Shown here: positions 22,230 through 37,200 of the stretch, in pieces | Numbering within the stretch: the first letter of the stretch is position 1 | Layout of the letters: the number at the start of each line of letters is the position of its first letter | Origin: Oegoconia quadripuncta | Taxonomy: Eukaryota > Arthropoda > Insecta > Lepidoptera > Autostichidae | Assembly (NCBI GenBank): GCA_949316235.1 | Contig: OX438760.1 | Span: 5,582,501 to 5,646,500, forward strand | DNA: 64,000 nt | Direction of reading: 5' to 3' | Position numbers and translations under genes: made by a program | Notes under the pieces: generated by a model | The model's input: the letters and a program-made list of their open reading frames with translations, nothing else | The model's database searches: none | What the model was told of the DNA's origin: nothing

Positions 22230-25200
22230 CTGTAATAAGGTTGTTACAATTAGTAAGTTTCTACCCATGAACTTGCAATTGTAGGAATAATCCAAAGTAA
22301 AATCAAGCAGATAGTGCACAACAGCTGTTTGAACAACAAATAGTCAACCTTCGGAGTATTTCATTGTAACTGCATTGGTAATTCGAATTAGGGCTAAAAC
22401 AGTCTGTGATTCAGATTTTTTGTCTGAACCAGTATAAAAGGTTATGGCTCAGTTCGCGACAGAGTATGCAGTCAGCCCCCGTTGTTATTTAGTACACCTA
22501 TCTATATTTACAATTGTCTTTATGTACAACGGGTTTGATGCTAAGGTTTGCCTGGAAGAGATCGCTGTTAGCGATAAGGCCGCCTTTTTGTGCGATTAAT
22601 GATGTACGCTGTATTCTTCATGTAGCTTTTGTTAATTGTGCAATAAAGAGTATTTGATTTGATTTGATTTGATTTGATGTTAAGTGAAGATGAGGTCGAA
22701 GATGGAAGCGTACTGACCCGGGAACCTCAACGCTTTTGGGGGACTGGTTATCTTATCTTTGACAACGGGAACACAACAGTGCTATTAACATTGCTGCTTG
22801 GCGGCAGATTTATATATGATGGTGGTAGCTAGCCAGGCGGACATTTAAAATGCTCTACCACCAACCAAACCGAGTACTTAAACATGTACCCCGCTGGCGA
22901 TCGAACCGATGTGGTTTACATTGAGCCACGGAGGCGGAAAGACACGTCATTTATTGACGTCAATATGAAACTCACCGACAGCGCCACCCGCTTTCCGCAC
23001 CGCCTGCCCGATGTTGTGAGAGGAGAATGTGTTGGGGTCAATGTCGATGTTAACCCCCTCGGTGCCGTTGGTGTTCTTCGGGCAACCGCTCTGCGAGATG
23101 ACGGATAGGTCGAAAGGGTCCACGCCATAGGCCGACATTTTGGCGCGCATCTGAAGAAGAGCAGTCGAAATATTTATTATTAAAAAGTAAAATAAATCAA
23201 AATTGTCTACCAAACATGGCTACGGTTTTGTTACTTTTAACAAATACCTTCCATTTTGTTAAGTTGATACGTCATCTTTATGATACCTCCACCACCACAC
23301 AGCAAATAACTTATAAAGTGGTCTAATATTTGCAGATAACTGGTTTTTGTTTCTTGTATTATCATTGTGGCTGTCACTATTTTTAGTAAATAACATGTCA
23401 TGCCTGTTTCCCGTAGGCAGACAAAACAGACTTCCATTTGCTACAATCTTGACACATGGAATAACTGATTCTAAGTCTTTGGGTGAGGAGCTTGCTTCTG
23501 TTCTAATATTCTGACGTATAGACAAATGCCACTCCTCTGTTATTAGGATCTATTGGCTGCGTAGTCGATGATAGAATATGTTGGGTTGTATACAAGCATT
23601 ATTTATCATTTAACATTCAACATCCGAACAGCCAAGGCATGGAACTCCCTTCCGGCGTCAGTCTTTCCTGAATCCTACAACCTTGGGATCTTCAAGAGCA
23701 GAGTGAATAGGCATTTACTGAGATCGCGTGCTTCATCTTCGACCGCATCGTCACTTTCCATCAGGTGAGATTGTGGTCAAAAGCGAATCCAGTCAATCAT
23801 AAAAAAAAAAACTGGAAATTAATCGGATTCCACCCCGGGAATACTACCAAACGATTATAACTCCCTGCATATCCTGCAAATAGCAGGATTAAGAACTAAC
23901 ATATCGGCCGACAGATATCTATTTCCTATTCTTGTTTTCCATGTGGTTGTGCTTATAATTGGGATCTTTTGTACGTTTCCCCTGCTTTCGTTCTCGCCTA
24001 CTGCCAACTTTTAGACTTCATATACGAGTACTGTATTTTGGGTCTCTTGTGCAATAAAGTGTATTTGTATTGTAGTGGAAAGATCACGTAGTCATCAAGT
24101 TCGGAATATCCCTTATCCAGATAACGTATATACTTACATGCCTCACGGCCATGGCATCGAAGTCACACGGAAGAATACCTACCAACAATAATCTTTCTTA
24201 CCTTATCGACATACATCTTATCAAGCTCCTTAGTCCTGGACAAGATGGTGGCCGATCTCCTGTGTGCAAATGCCAACTTCTGGCAGGTAAATACCGCCGC
24301 GTACGTCGTGTAGTCGGTAGCGAGGACCGTGTAGCTAGCAGAGCCGCCAACGCCTGTAAAGATAAAATAGCAGTGTTATTGTTTTATGAGATTTCTTTTA
24401 AATAAGAAGGATATATAAATATATATAAAATATTCAGACATGAATTCTTACATTAAGCTGACACAAATTGACAGGTTGTGAGTTTGAGTTCACATTTAGT
24501 TTCGTGTCATTGAAATGTCAACCTTACATAGTGCGCCCCAAGGCAACTTTAATCAATCACACTGAGTCGCTTGCCATTGGAATCATCATCATCAGCCCGT
24601 AAACATCCCACTGCAGGGATTTACGCCTTCCCTCGTATATGAAGGAGTATGGACCATAGTCCACCACGCTGGCCCAATGCGGGTTGAAGACTTTACATGC
24701 CTTTGAATTTTTATTTCTCAGGCATACAGGTTTCCTCACGATGTTTTCCTCGCCGTTTAAAAGAAGTCAGATAAATGCACATAATTAATTAAATTAAAAT
24801 TAAAAACTCATTGGTACATGCCCTGCCTGGGATTCGAACCCGGACCTCCTAAATTGGGAGACCGTGTCTTAACCGCTGAGCAACCGACGCTCTTCTTGGC
24901 TAACAGCTCGCATCTGGCTCCGCACGGGCGAAACTAGGCCGTAAATCAAGTTAGGGGGAGTCACATGTTAGCTAGCCATCATACTAGGTATATGTATGGT
25001 TTCTGTAAATAAATCCTTAAATAAATCCAGCATAATTAAAAAATCGAACGGAATTAGTTTTTGATAAATTAAGCTGAAGACTTAGAAAAAAATATCAGTG
25101 ATCGACTTTTAAGCCGACGACGTGATCATTTGTAAACGCTTCAACCGTCATCGACCGGATTGGCTGTCAACTGTTCGCTATTTATTGGCGTCCAATAAGC

Positions 25201-28200
25201 TGCTAGAAATGAAGCTTTAACTTTGGTCGTTATAGAAACGTTTGGCACATGTCGCTCCAATACTTTATTCGAAGCGAGACTCTACTTACTTAATGGGAAC
25301 CGCACTCTCATACGGCCGGGGATGGCTGGGTCAACCACGGTGAGGATTCCGGTGTATCTGTAATTGATATAAATTATTTGACTATAATCAAACTGTTTTT
25401 CTGCTGTGTGATTTTGGCACTCAAATAGAATAGAATCAATCCATCTCTTCCCATCCTTTTATCAAAAAACATCCGTGAAAAACATCTATAGATTTGCACT
25501 TTTCGACGGCGATGGGCTCACCCCGTATCACGTGTGCATTGCTGTATCTTTGCATTATTGTTTAGTATGTTGTGCAAATAATTCGATTTATTCTTATTTT
25601 CTATTAATGTAATAGTACATTGTTATTATTATTATTTTTAAATTCTTTATTGCACACAAACATAAAATACAAAGAACATTAAACATTGGTGTCGATTCGG
25701 ATGTACACAAACTAACCTAAACTAAACTAAAACCAGTTTTAAAGTAGTACTGTTTCTTTCTCCCTGGAACAGTACGATGCGACGGCACCACTCCAAAACT
25801 GGTTTTAGTTTAGTTTAGTTGGTGTACATCCGAATCTACACCACTGTTATCCCAGGGATAAAAGTAACTTATTATAGCGAGGGCGCCAATAGTTCGAGGG
25901 ACTAAATAATTCTTGTCCGAGGTAAACACTATGCTTTTCATTGGGAATACAAGGAAAGTAAAAATAAAAACATGAGTCAATAATACAAGTCTCAGCTATA
26001 CGGAAGTATAAACAAAACTCTACAATTCGAAAAAAACACATGAAGATCGGATTGAGCTGTCCCGCTTATTTTGTCTTGTTTTTTTTTCTGTGGCCGGCCT
26101 TGATCTAGCCGAAATGTCTCTTATTTTAAAGTTAACGCCCTTTCACTGTACTCTTTCATTCCTAACCAAATGGGACGTACTCTAAATACTCGTAAAACAC
26201 AAAACGGCTTTCAGTAAAGTAGTAATTTTTGAATAATGATGTTAATGATCCGCCCACTACCTAAGTAATCTAATTATTTTGTTTTTTTTTTCTCCTCTAT
26301 TATCACATTTCAAAGCAAAGCGTTTATTGAATTGGCGTGTAAGTATATCAATCATATAATGTGTGTATATATTACGCATTACACTTGTATCATCCATCAC
26401 ATCACTATCATTCATTGTTCTCTTCTGTAGGTCTATTATGTGTTCACGCAAACCGCTCCCGTTTGTGTAAACTATAGCTCTGTCACTGTTACTCAGATCG
26501 GGTCCGAGCAGCGTTACCGATGAGTTTGCGTAAACTCATAATGGCCCCACTGAACTGACACCGCAAAGATACAGCATCACGTGAGAAAGAATCTGCGCAC
26601 TGTTGACATATTTCGGGAAATTGTTTTAAACTGTTCTTAATGACTTATTATTTATGTAGAAAAAAAACGGCCCAAACGTGTGTTTCGCCACGCGCAGTGT
26701 AGCGTTCCGTAGTAGTAATTCCCGATTTTGATAAAATCTAAGGCCCGTATTTCAAAATGTTGCTCAAGTAGAGATCTCCGCTTGAGGACAGTTAAAAAGA
26801 GACAGCTTTATGTAACTTGTATAGCGGCATCTCTTTCTAACTATGCTTAAGCGCAGATCTACGCTTGAGCAACGTTCTAGAATACATGCCCAAAACTTCA
26901 TCATTGAATTGTTGAAAAATCAATACTTCTGGCCAGGAATCGAGCCCACTCATTTTGAAAAAAAAAACACAAATTCTGGGAAGTAACAACATACGGCATG
27001 GAAAGTTCTTATTTCAAATTTTTATTGTTTCGTTTCGGTTAAAAAAGAAATTATAAAGTGAACTGGCACCGTGCTTTTGAACAGTAAGATTGTGCTTGTG
27101 ATTGATTTTGATTCAGGCATGGCTCTATGAACTAAGATTCCTTTCACTTCCGTTTTTTTTATATTGTAACGCATGGTCCTGTGCCGGGGCAAGCGAGGTC
27201 ACCGGATCTTACCCCTTCAGATTTTCACGTATAATGCAATTGATGACTTGAAACGAAAGTATTCTAAACAGAATCAATAATATTGTAATGCTGAATGCAG
27301 TACAATCCTTGAGACGTCGATTTCAGCTAAGTATTAAGAACAATTATTGATCTGTTAAATTTTAATAGGTAGGTAAGGTAACGTATGAAAAATAAAAAAA
27401 TATTTTGATAAAAATTTGATCTTTCCTTAAGTTTACCGTATGTTATTACTTCCCAGAATTCGTTCCTTATTAGCGACGCTATCGAATATTGTAATAATAG
27501 TGTGTTTTTTTTTTCAAAATCAACGGCATGCCTTGCTAGAAATATTGATTTTTCAAAATTCCAAAGATGCAGTTTTAGTTTTCATCAAAATCGAACCATT
27601 TGGAAAATTTGACCATCCAAATGCAATGAATTTTTTCACGTATCCAAAAATAACCTTTTAGCTGCCACTTGACTGTAACAACAATTAGCACTTTAAAGCT
27701 CAATATTTCGCAAAATTATTTTTTTTGCTGACAAGAAATCGGTCACCGATTGTCGGCCATGGGCGAGCAGCCTAAAACTTCTTCAGTAGGCAAAATGGTC
27801 TTGGATTGGTCCTATTCTACTGCTTAGTACCACACGACCATCGCTTAGGAGAGTTAATAACCTGTAGTCATGTTTGAGCGGTGTAAGCCCCAGGATGAAG
27901 TGCTGGGAGACCTGCTCCAGCTCGTAGTGGCCAGGCTCGTCGGTCCGGCTGAAGTTATAAGTGATGCAATGAGATGCCGTCGAGGTCTTCTGTACCACGT
28001 ACCATATGCCGAGCATCTGGAAATTGATAATTAACGGACTTATAAAATAATTGTATACAAGAGATTTAGTTCGGACTATCTATGCTAGGAATTTAGTCGA
28101 GTGTGGTCCATGGGCAAAGCACTTAGAGAGCGCGGCTTAATATACTTTGCCATGGGTGCTTATCATACGAATAGCACAGTATAACCATTTAAAATACGGT

Positions 28201-31200
28201 TATACTGTGCAAATAGTCTGATATTTTATAACATACAACATTTATTAGTTTCTGTTTATAATGTGGTTAAATTTATTGAAAATTGAAAATATTTTGTATA
28301 GGTATCAATAGGATCGTTATTGCAAAAACGTATGAATAAAATTAAAAATAAATAAAATAGCACTTGGAATGGGCCGATTTTGGGCAGTCGGCTTACGTGA
28401 CCTTTATTTTTACAAGTTTATCTTTATTTCTTGAATGGACATCATTTATCAGTACGTTTCCTAAATGATTCATAGTTTCATTTCATTGCAGAGATTGGGA
28501 GTCATAGTAGCTCTGCTATGTATGCACACAATCCGGAGAGGCCGCGTTATCAGTAGTACCTATAGCCCAGGGAAAATACGGTTTGACCTCGGAAAAAAGA
28601 ATAACCGCGATTTTCTTGAAACATTTAATAAAGTGTTGTTGTAGTAACAATTGTTAAAGATTAAGCATTTGTAAGAAACTCAAGTACTAAGTAACTAAAT
28701 AAGCTAAAGTTGAAAAATGTGTTTATTTAAAAAAAAAATATGCTCAATTGATGGGTATTTCTTTAAATTCAAAACATTTAGGGAAATTATCTTTACAAAA
28801 TATTAGTTCTCGTTTTTAATTCTTAAGCAATGCAGCTCGACGACATTTTCAGCTAAAACACATGCATGCCTATAAAAAAAAACTATAAAATGCTTAGTTT
28901 TTATCCACCAATAAGTTAACTGTGTTTAACAAAAGTCTACCTAATTAAATATCAGTTAGTATTAATTGTTATTAAGATACAAATTGAAAATACGGTTTTC
29001 TAAAAAATGTAGACTAAGCGCTCATTTTTTTTGGCTTAATTATTCAAAATTACATCTCTAATATACCTCTATAAGATAGCAAATAAGTCGATTCTGAATC
29101 ATGTCTGGCTAAGCAAATTTTTGCCTAAAGAGTTGCTAATACATTTCGCCCCTGTAAGTTGGATCCACCTTTGCCAATTCATAATCTATTGCTATGCCAA
29201 GACGTCAGCGAGGTAACACTTCGATTACTGGAACTTGTTAGACAAACTTCGTAGGTAATGTTTCTTGATAAATTGACGTGGCTTAATCACTCTGCTCGTG
29301 GTTGTTTTAAAATAAACTTGAACTCTGTTATCTTATCACATTTGAAAACAGTAGACAATAATAAACTACGTAAGGGGCTATAGGTATTTTACAGTAAAAA
29401 ACTGTGGCTGCTTAAAAATACCTTGCTTTGCCTTGTCTTTTACGCAGCATCTATCTATATGACGACCGTTTCGTGTAGCGGATAGTGTTCCTGTCAGCGA
29501 AACCAACGGTTGCGGGTTCGAATCCCGCGAGGGGTAGGTAAATGTTTGTGTGATGAACACTTGGTTTCGCTGACAGGGTCACTATCCATTTCTCCAAACG
29601 GTCGAAGTGTACGAACATTTATTCCCGAGTCATGGATGTTCATATAAATTATGTATATATCTGTACAATCCATAGTACAAGCTTAGTTTGGGACTAGATG
29701 GCTAAATGGCTATCAATGACGTTATTATAATCTTTAAACGTAATTATACAACAGTTTTCTCTAACAATAAAGTGCGGAGGTCTTTCTCAGGCAGCACGTT
29801 AACACGATTTTAACTGGCTTCCAAAAGGGAGGAGGTTCTATGTTTGTCTGTATATTTTTTTATATTATGTTCTCCGATAACTTCAAGATCTGAAGGTCGC
29901 TTCGCAAGTGAGTCTCAGGGCCGTATTAATAAATCGATCGCATCCCAATCTCAATACAATTCTTTTTTGATACTGTTTTAATATGCAACAGATTCTCAAG
30001 CGGCAACTTAAGGTCATATCAATCTTGAGAACGGTTTATTTATACAGGCCTTTGAGGCGTATTAGACCATAGTAGCACCGATCAACGCACGTTTATATCC
30101 AGCGCAGTATTGTGTAACTCCATATCGTCATAGATAACGACGTCCAATGAAAATATGTCAAATTGTCGAGCGAGCGACGAACCAACCAATCATGCGTCAG
30201 AAAGAAATCGATGACGACATTTACATCTTACATAGCAGGTCCATCGATTTGAAGTCGTCCCGACCCGATGATGCGACTTAAAGTCTGTGAGTTGTCAAGA
30301 GGGGTTACCAAGAATTTCTGACACTGCCATTCCGACTCCGAGGTGCTCAGATGGATTTCCATGAAGAGTGATAGGAAATAGTTGGAGTGTAGGAACCTCG
30401 CAGTGTACCCTAGGCAACGATTAAGGCCCGTATTACTGAATGTTGCTCAAGCAGAGATCTCCGCTTGAGGCTAGTTAGGGATAGCTTTATGTAATTTGGA
30501 TTTAGGTATTGTAAACTTACGTATGTATGCATCTTTATAACAGAAATCCAAATAAATACTTTCTTTCTTTCTTTCTTTCTAACTTGTACAGCGGCACCTC
30601 TTTCTACCTAATACTTAAGCGCTGATCTACGCTTAAGCAACATTCTGAAATAAGAGCCTAAATGAACGATTCTGGAACCCATCGGCCTAAACCAACCGAA
30701 GAGGTACGATTTTTTTGATCATTCATCAGGATTGCAACCACCCTTGTTTCAACTATGCCTAATTCTAAGTAAAACATACCAGCGGAAGACTTTAGTTATA
30801 ATGTTATTTCCGGAAACACTCGTATAATTCGATAAGAATAAATGTATATTTGTCGATAAACGTCAGTGATTCTATTCAATACGTGCGTACTGTGATTTTG
30901 GTGCGTTTTTTAACAGCTCTATCAAACTAACCTCTGTCAGAGACAAACTGGTTTACACTGACTAATCGATATAATAATAAAAAAAACTTGTTTATTTTTG
31001 CTGCTATATAAAATGACTCTTAGGGCTAGGTAATACGTAGAACACTGGGAAGACTGATGCGGTTTTCGATTAGCGAAGTTAATCAATGTCTGGCACTGTC
31101 CGTCCTTGGATTTGTGACCACTAGTATTAATTAATCAGTCCGATGTTCACATTGTGGCGGCTTGATAATTTTTTAGTATTTACTATATTTATTAACTAAA

Positions 31201-34200
31201 TTTTACATACGTAATATGAAGTCTCTGCTTCCCAAACTAGGTCGAAACCTGTATTACAGGCATCAGTATCTTCTCCAATTTTTGTCCTTATCCAATATGT
31301 GAATAATCTCACTCGCTCGCTCACTATGGGCCTCATAAGAAGGCTCAAGGTCACCCAAAGGGCAATGGAGAGAGCTATGCTCGCAGTCTCCCTGCGGGAT
31401 CGAATCGGAAATGAGGAGATCCGCAGGAGAACTAAGGTGACCGATATAACCCGAAGAATTGCCAAATTTCAGTGGCAGTAACGGGGCACATTGCTCGTAG
31501 GCCCGACGGCCGTTGGGGCGGAAAGGTTCTCGAGTGGCGACCACCCACCAGGAGACGCAGCGTGGGCAGGCCCCCCACGAGGTGGACCGACGATTTGGTA
31601 AAGAACGCGGGACGCCGCTGGATACGGGCAGCGCAGGACCGATCGTAGGTCTTAGTCCAGCAGTGGACGTCTTTCGGTTGATGATGATGATGTCAATAAA
31701 CATTTGAACATTTTATGATGCCAAACAAAAAATTATCTTGCACTTAAACATTATTTATAGAGAAAACATTGACTATCTGTTAGCAACTACAAAAATCCAC
31801 CAATCCGCACTAGGCCGGTGAGATGAGACATATTATAAAATATTAGACTATTTAGATGATAATCTGGATCTAGCCAGCTCGTTCGCATGCCGGATATTTC
31901 ACAATTAATAATGAACTACCATTGTGCCTTTTTGTAATATAAAAACCTGTAGAGCTTGTTCTTTTAAGGGAAAAATTGCTTTTGAACAAGCAGTAGCTTC
32001 AAAAATCTACACTTTGACTATTCTAAGTGTTCACTGTGTACTGTCAGGAGTCACCTCGACCGTGTGAGGGTCCCCAATTTGAATAGGGAAACAGCTTTTT
32101 TTTTAGTAAATATAAGAAGCGATCCTTGGAATTATTTTATTTGATATATATTTTTGCCGAGAACGATTCCACTATTTATGTCCTTCCCAGCTTCTTTTAC
32201 GATTTACTTTATAATCCTCATATAATTATAATAATACAATATAAATAATAATATAATCTATAATAATCTTATTCTACCGTCCCCTTTCCATCTTCGGACA
32301 ACCAGGCGCGGGGAGGGTTTCCATCCATATGTTGTCAACATACCGAACATCCGCACTAAGCGCTTTCCTTCATCATTTATAATGCGGACTGCTAAGGTAT
32401 GGAACTCACTGCCCGCGTCGGTTTTTCCCGACACTTACAACCTTGGGATCTTCAAGTCTAGAGTGAATAGGCATTTACTGGGTGCGCGTGAGACATCTTC
32501 GGCTCCATCGTCACTTTCCATCAGGTGAGATTGTAGTCAAACGCGAAACCAGTTTTTAATAAAAAAAAATCAAAATATATTACTCCTCTTAAATTCTTCT
32601 GTCCATAACCTCCACTTACTTACCGTATCTTTTCACATATTTTGATTGTCAATACAATTCAAATTTTAAAAGAATATGCTCTAAAATCAACAGGATCCAA
32701 CTAGAAATATATAACCTTACAGTACCTACAAAATAAATCATTTTTGACTTTGACCCTAACTCCAGGAGTAAGATTATTGATCTTAAATCGATGGTTTAAT
32801 CATTAGGAATGTAATTTCAAGACAAGTTACCATTACCCACTGGTTATCACTGTCTGTGTCAGTCTGAGTCATTGTTATCTGAGCCGACGGGTCATGTACT
32901 CATATCAACTGTTCCCGTGTTTACATTTCTTCGTGTGTCTTCGTTCCAACAAACGTTTCAAATTAACAGCTAGTTCTTTTGCGCTCAGTTACATCCGCGT
33001 ATAAATAATGTCACTTGATTCATCAGAAGTAATATACTTTAATATAATTAAAGACTTTAATTTAAGAGCTAAGTAGTTATCTGTAATCTGTATTTCTTAT
33101 TTTCAAGAATAATAGGCGATTACAGTACATATTAGAGTTGCCAACCGTGCTCTAAAGTGGAAGTATTGTGCTCTATTTCATGTTGGTGTTTTATAGCCCA
33201 GAACATCACCATAACACAGTACTAACGGTAATCACGTTCAATGATGGACTTATCTCTATAAGAGATCTCTTATAGAGATAAGTTAGATCTTAGTCTTAGA
33301 GATCTCTTATCTCTATAACAGATCTCTTATAGAGATTAGTCCATCTGATTAGATCAGAAGAGATCTGTTATAGAGATAAGAGATCTCTAAGACTAAAATC
33401 TAACTTATCTCTATAAGAGATAAGTCCATCATTGAACGTTCATAACGTTAAAAATCAAAACGTTAATCTTCATAATAATTTCAGTATAATATCTTTAACG
33501 CTAATAGAGTACGCTAAAATACTCTATTTACAAAAAAAAAAAAAAACAAAAATCAAAAAATGCTTTATTTTGTAGGTACACAGGGTACACTTAAAATAGT
33601 CAGATTTTACATTTTTAAAGCTACTGCTTGTTCAAAAGGCAATTTTCCCCTGAGAAGAACAAGCAAGAAACTCGAGAGGTCGCTCTTTTAAAAAAAGGTT
33701 TTTATATTACAAAATTATTATTTTATATTATAATATTTCATTATTAATTGTGAAATAGCCTGGTTATGCGAACGGGCTGGTTATGTCCATGATTGTTTAT
33801 CATCTAAATAATCTGATATTTTATAATATGCTTTCTTAACAAGTTTCTGTTTTATAGTATCTTTAAATTTATTGAAAGGAAGATTTTGTATATCAACAGG
33901 AACTTTATTGAAAAAGCGTATACATAACCCTTTGAATGAATTACTGACTTTGTGGAGGCGACTTATGTGACCTGCAAGTTTATCTTAACATTACATTACA
34001 TATACATTAACTCTGATCCCCTGATCTCTGCTAAATTGGAATTAAAATGTCTAGAGTCGTAAAAAGTCTTTCAAAAACAACGCAAAATAATAATTTTACA
34101 CACAACATGTACATAATGTACAGATAAAGTGCAACAAAATTAGTGTTTAATCAAATCAAATATATTTATTAATTCAAATGGTGCACTAAAGCATTAATAT

Positions 34201-37200
34201 TGTTTTTCATCACATATAGTACTTATTAATGTTTTGCATATCTATAAGATAACACTTTTTGAATTCAATATGTAGAACTTTCAGATGTACTTAAAAATTA
34301 GGAAATTATGTGCTAACCCACTTAATTACTCGTATTGAATTCCGTGATGATAGGTTTTAGTGATAAGGCCGCCTTATTTGTAGTTTCTATAAGATATTTA
34401 AATGTACCTTCCTTATTTTAACAATAAAGCGTATTTGATTGATTGATTGATAAAGTTAACATAATAATACTTAATTGCAACTGTAACACTAGTGCCTGAA
34501 CTAGGAAAATCCTCTGCTTCAGTTTAATAATTGAAATAAATAATAATATAAATCGGTACTCTTTAATTACCTTCTCTGAATCAGATCACTTTAAATATTG
34601 GCACAAAGTTGGCAACCCTAGTACAGTCTTATTTGGAGCTTGACCGTAGTGAGAAAACTTTAAATTGAGAGTCGGTTTTTCTTGCCGAAAACAAAGGATA
34701 GATCCAATACTTTACATCCAAATAAGTTTCATTTCCTAATCTTACAATAGGCCTCTAGAGAGTGATGTATTCACCATTCAATTGTTGCACTATATGTTAC
34801 CATAATTGAAAACAGTTATTGTCATGTAAGATGGCGTGGCGGTACATTATTCTTACTTTCTCTGAGTTGAATGGTTTCTTTGGAGAAAGAAAAGTTGTCC
34901 TATTGACCGAATGACGATTGTTGGCCTTTATTACAAACTATTTAGTATCTAGTGTATACCAAGAAACATCTGTCGACACGCATTTGATATTCTTAAGGCC
35001 GTTAAAATCCCCTCCCAACTAATCCTGACGACCTGTTTGATGTAGTGGTTAGCAACTCTGACCACTATACCAAAAGATTGCGGGTTGGAATCCCGCTAGG
35101 GGCATATGTTTGTGTGATGAATACGGATATGTGTACCCGAGTTATGGATGCTTTCATTTATAATAAGTATTTATTTACAAAAAAAATGTATTTATGTAGT
35201 ATTATCAACCATCTGGTATCCACAACACAAGCCTATAGTTGCTTAGAGTGGAACTAGATGGCGCTGTGTGTATATTAAAAAAAACCCAATTCCAACTATC
35301 CCAACAATGATATAAGTTCGAAAGTTTGTGTGTATGTATGTTACCTCTTCACGCCTAGACGTCTGAACGGATTTGGATGAAATTAGGACGTGGATTAACA
35401 TTATAGGCTAATTTTCTTGATGAGCCGATTTTTATGAAACGGTCCACGCGGGCAACAGCTAGTATTATTATAGATGCGAAAGTTTGTGTGTATGTATGTA
35501 TGTTTGTTACGTCTTGATGCCTAAACGGCCGGACAGATCTTAAATGCATTTTTGTGATTTCATTATCTTTTAGGCTTTTCGTAGTAGTGGAACTTATGTA
35601 TATAGTGAGGTATTTACGCCTGTTTTATCAAATTCAGGACAGTAATTGCTGAGGAAAAGAGTTAATTCGCGTTTTTACTCGAGTATTGTATATCGAGTGT
35701 GTATCGAGTTTATACGAGAGTATAACCTAAAATGACCTTTATTTATATTTTTTCGTTGTTCCCTAAGCTATTTGACTATTCAATAGTACTATTTTCATAT
35801 TTGTAACGCCAGGCCCATAGATGTATGGCCATCCGTCAATCTCTTTTGGTTGGTAGACTGAGGGCGGAGTGTGAGTTTTGTTTCGATTTTAACTGTACTA
35901 CCGCGTTCACGTTTACGTGACGATTTGTATAAGGAAATGTGCAGCACGTCTAGCGGATAGTTTGCAAAACGATTTTTTCCATAGATACTTTTTGCGTAAA
36001 CGCGAACGCGATGGTAAAGTTCAAAACGAGCCAAAACTCGCACTTCGCTCACTGGATTAACATATATTTTTTATCCGGAACTGACTCGTTCCTGTAGGAT
36101 AAGTATTATTAGTCAGAATGCTTTTGAGTCATCGAGTGATGCACTGAGTCGTAGAATGAATTATATAAATAAATAATAATAATAAATATTATAAAAGCGA
36201 TATTTTGGATGTTTATGCTCAATAACGGCGAAACGGATGAACGGATTTGGATGAAATTTGGTATATAGGAAGAACATACCCTAGATTAAGACATAGGATA
36301 TTTTCTATCCCGATAAAGTGAGTAGTTCCCGACGGATAAACAATATAAACATACCCGCGATAAAGTTATTCTACGCAGGCGAAACCGCAGGCGGAAAGCT
36401 AGTCTGTTATAAATTGGTTATTTTGAAACCCCCCGAAAGACAATAATTAACTATCATCCAGATAAACAATTCGGTTAGGTTTCGAAAGGCTTAACTAATT
36501 TTCAGTAAACATTGCTAAATAACCTGTCCCCCCGTTTAGTCAAACTAATATTATAAAACAATGTGAAACTTTGTACATATGTGTGTTTGTATGGCTATGA
36601 AAATAAATTTATTTTGTTTGTTGCCTTTTCACCCCGAAACGGCTGAACCGATTTTGATAAAACACGTCTAAGAACCACCGCTAGAAATCTGCTTTCAAAT
36701 AAAAAAAAACCGCATCCAAATCGGCACAGCCGCAGCTAGACACACAGCCAGGCAAACACACACTTAGTGGTCAATCTTTTTTGGGTCGCGAATTAAAAAG
36801 ACAATCACAATTATTTCTCACCAACTCTGACATATGTAAATATGAACCGCAAAATAAATCTTGTCAAAGAGCATTAAACTATTCAAGGTAATAAAAACCT
36901 GTTATTTTTTTCCTTCAATCTTTGAGTGATAGATGTGTTTTTTGATTACCTAACTATAGCTACCAAGTTAGTAAAAGGTAAGAAAGTCAATATCTTTAGA
37001 AAGATAAGGTCGGCACTTTTACTAAAGGGAGACGAGATGAGTCAAACATGTTTATGTTAAAGATATTCTATCAGATTAGGTACATAAATAGAAAACTGTT
37101 AATTGTGTGGTAGAGGCTGTTTTTGAAACAACACAATCTTTCCCACCATCTTTGACATTATGGAATCCTAGTGTGATCAGGGCCCGCAGTCTCGACATAG

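Noticed and set aside
31299..31707. Arginine-rich proteins on either strand
   Set aside because: They are pieces of an RTE LINE C-terminus broken by a frame shift, and its antisense.
33236..33437. CRISPR-like or tandem array from repeated AGAGATCTCTTATCTCTATA
   Set aside because: The repeats are inverted arms of one palindrome, with no spacers; this is eukaryotic DNA.
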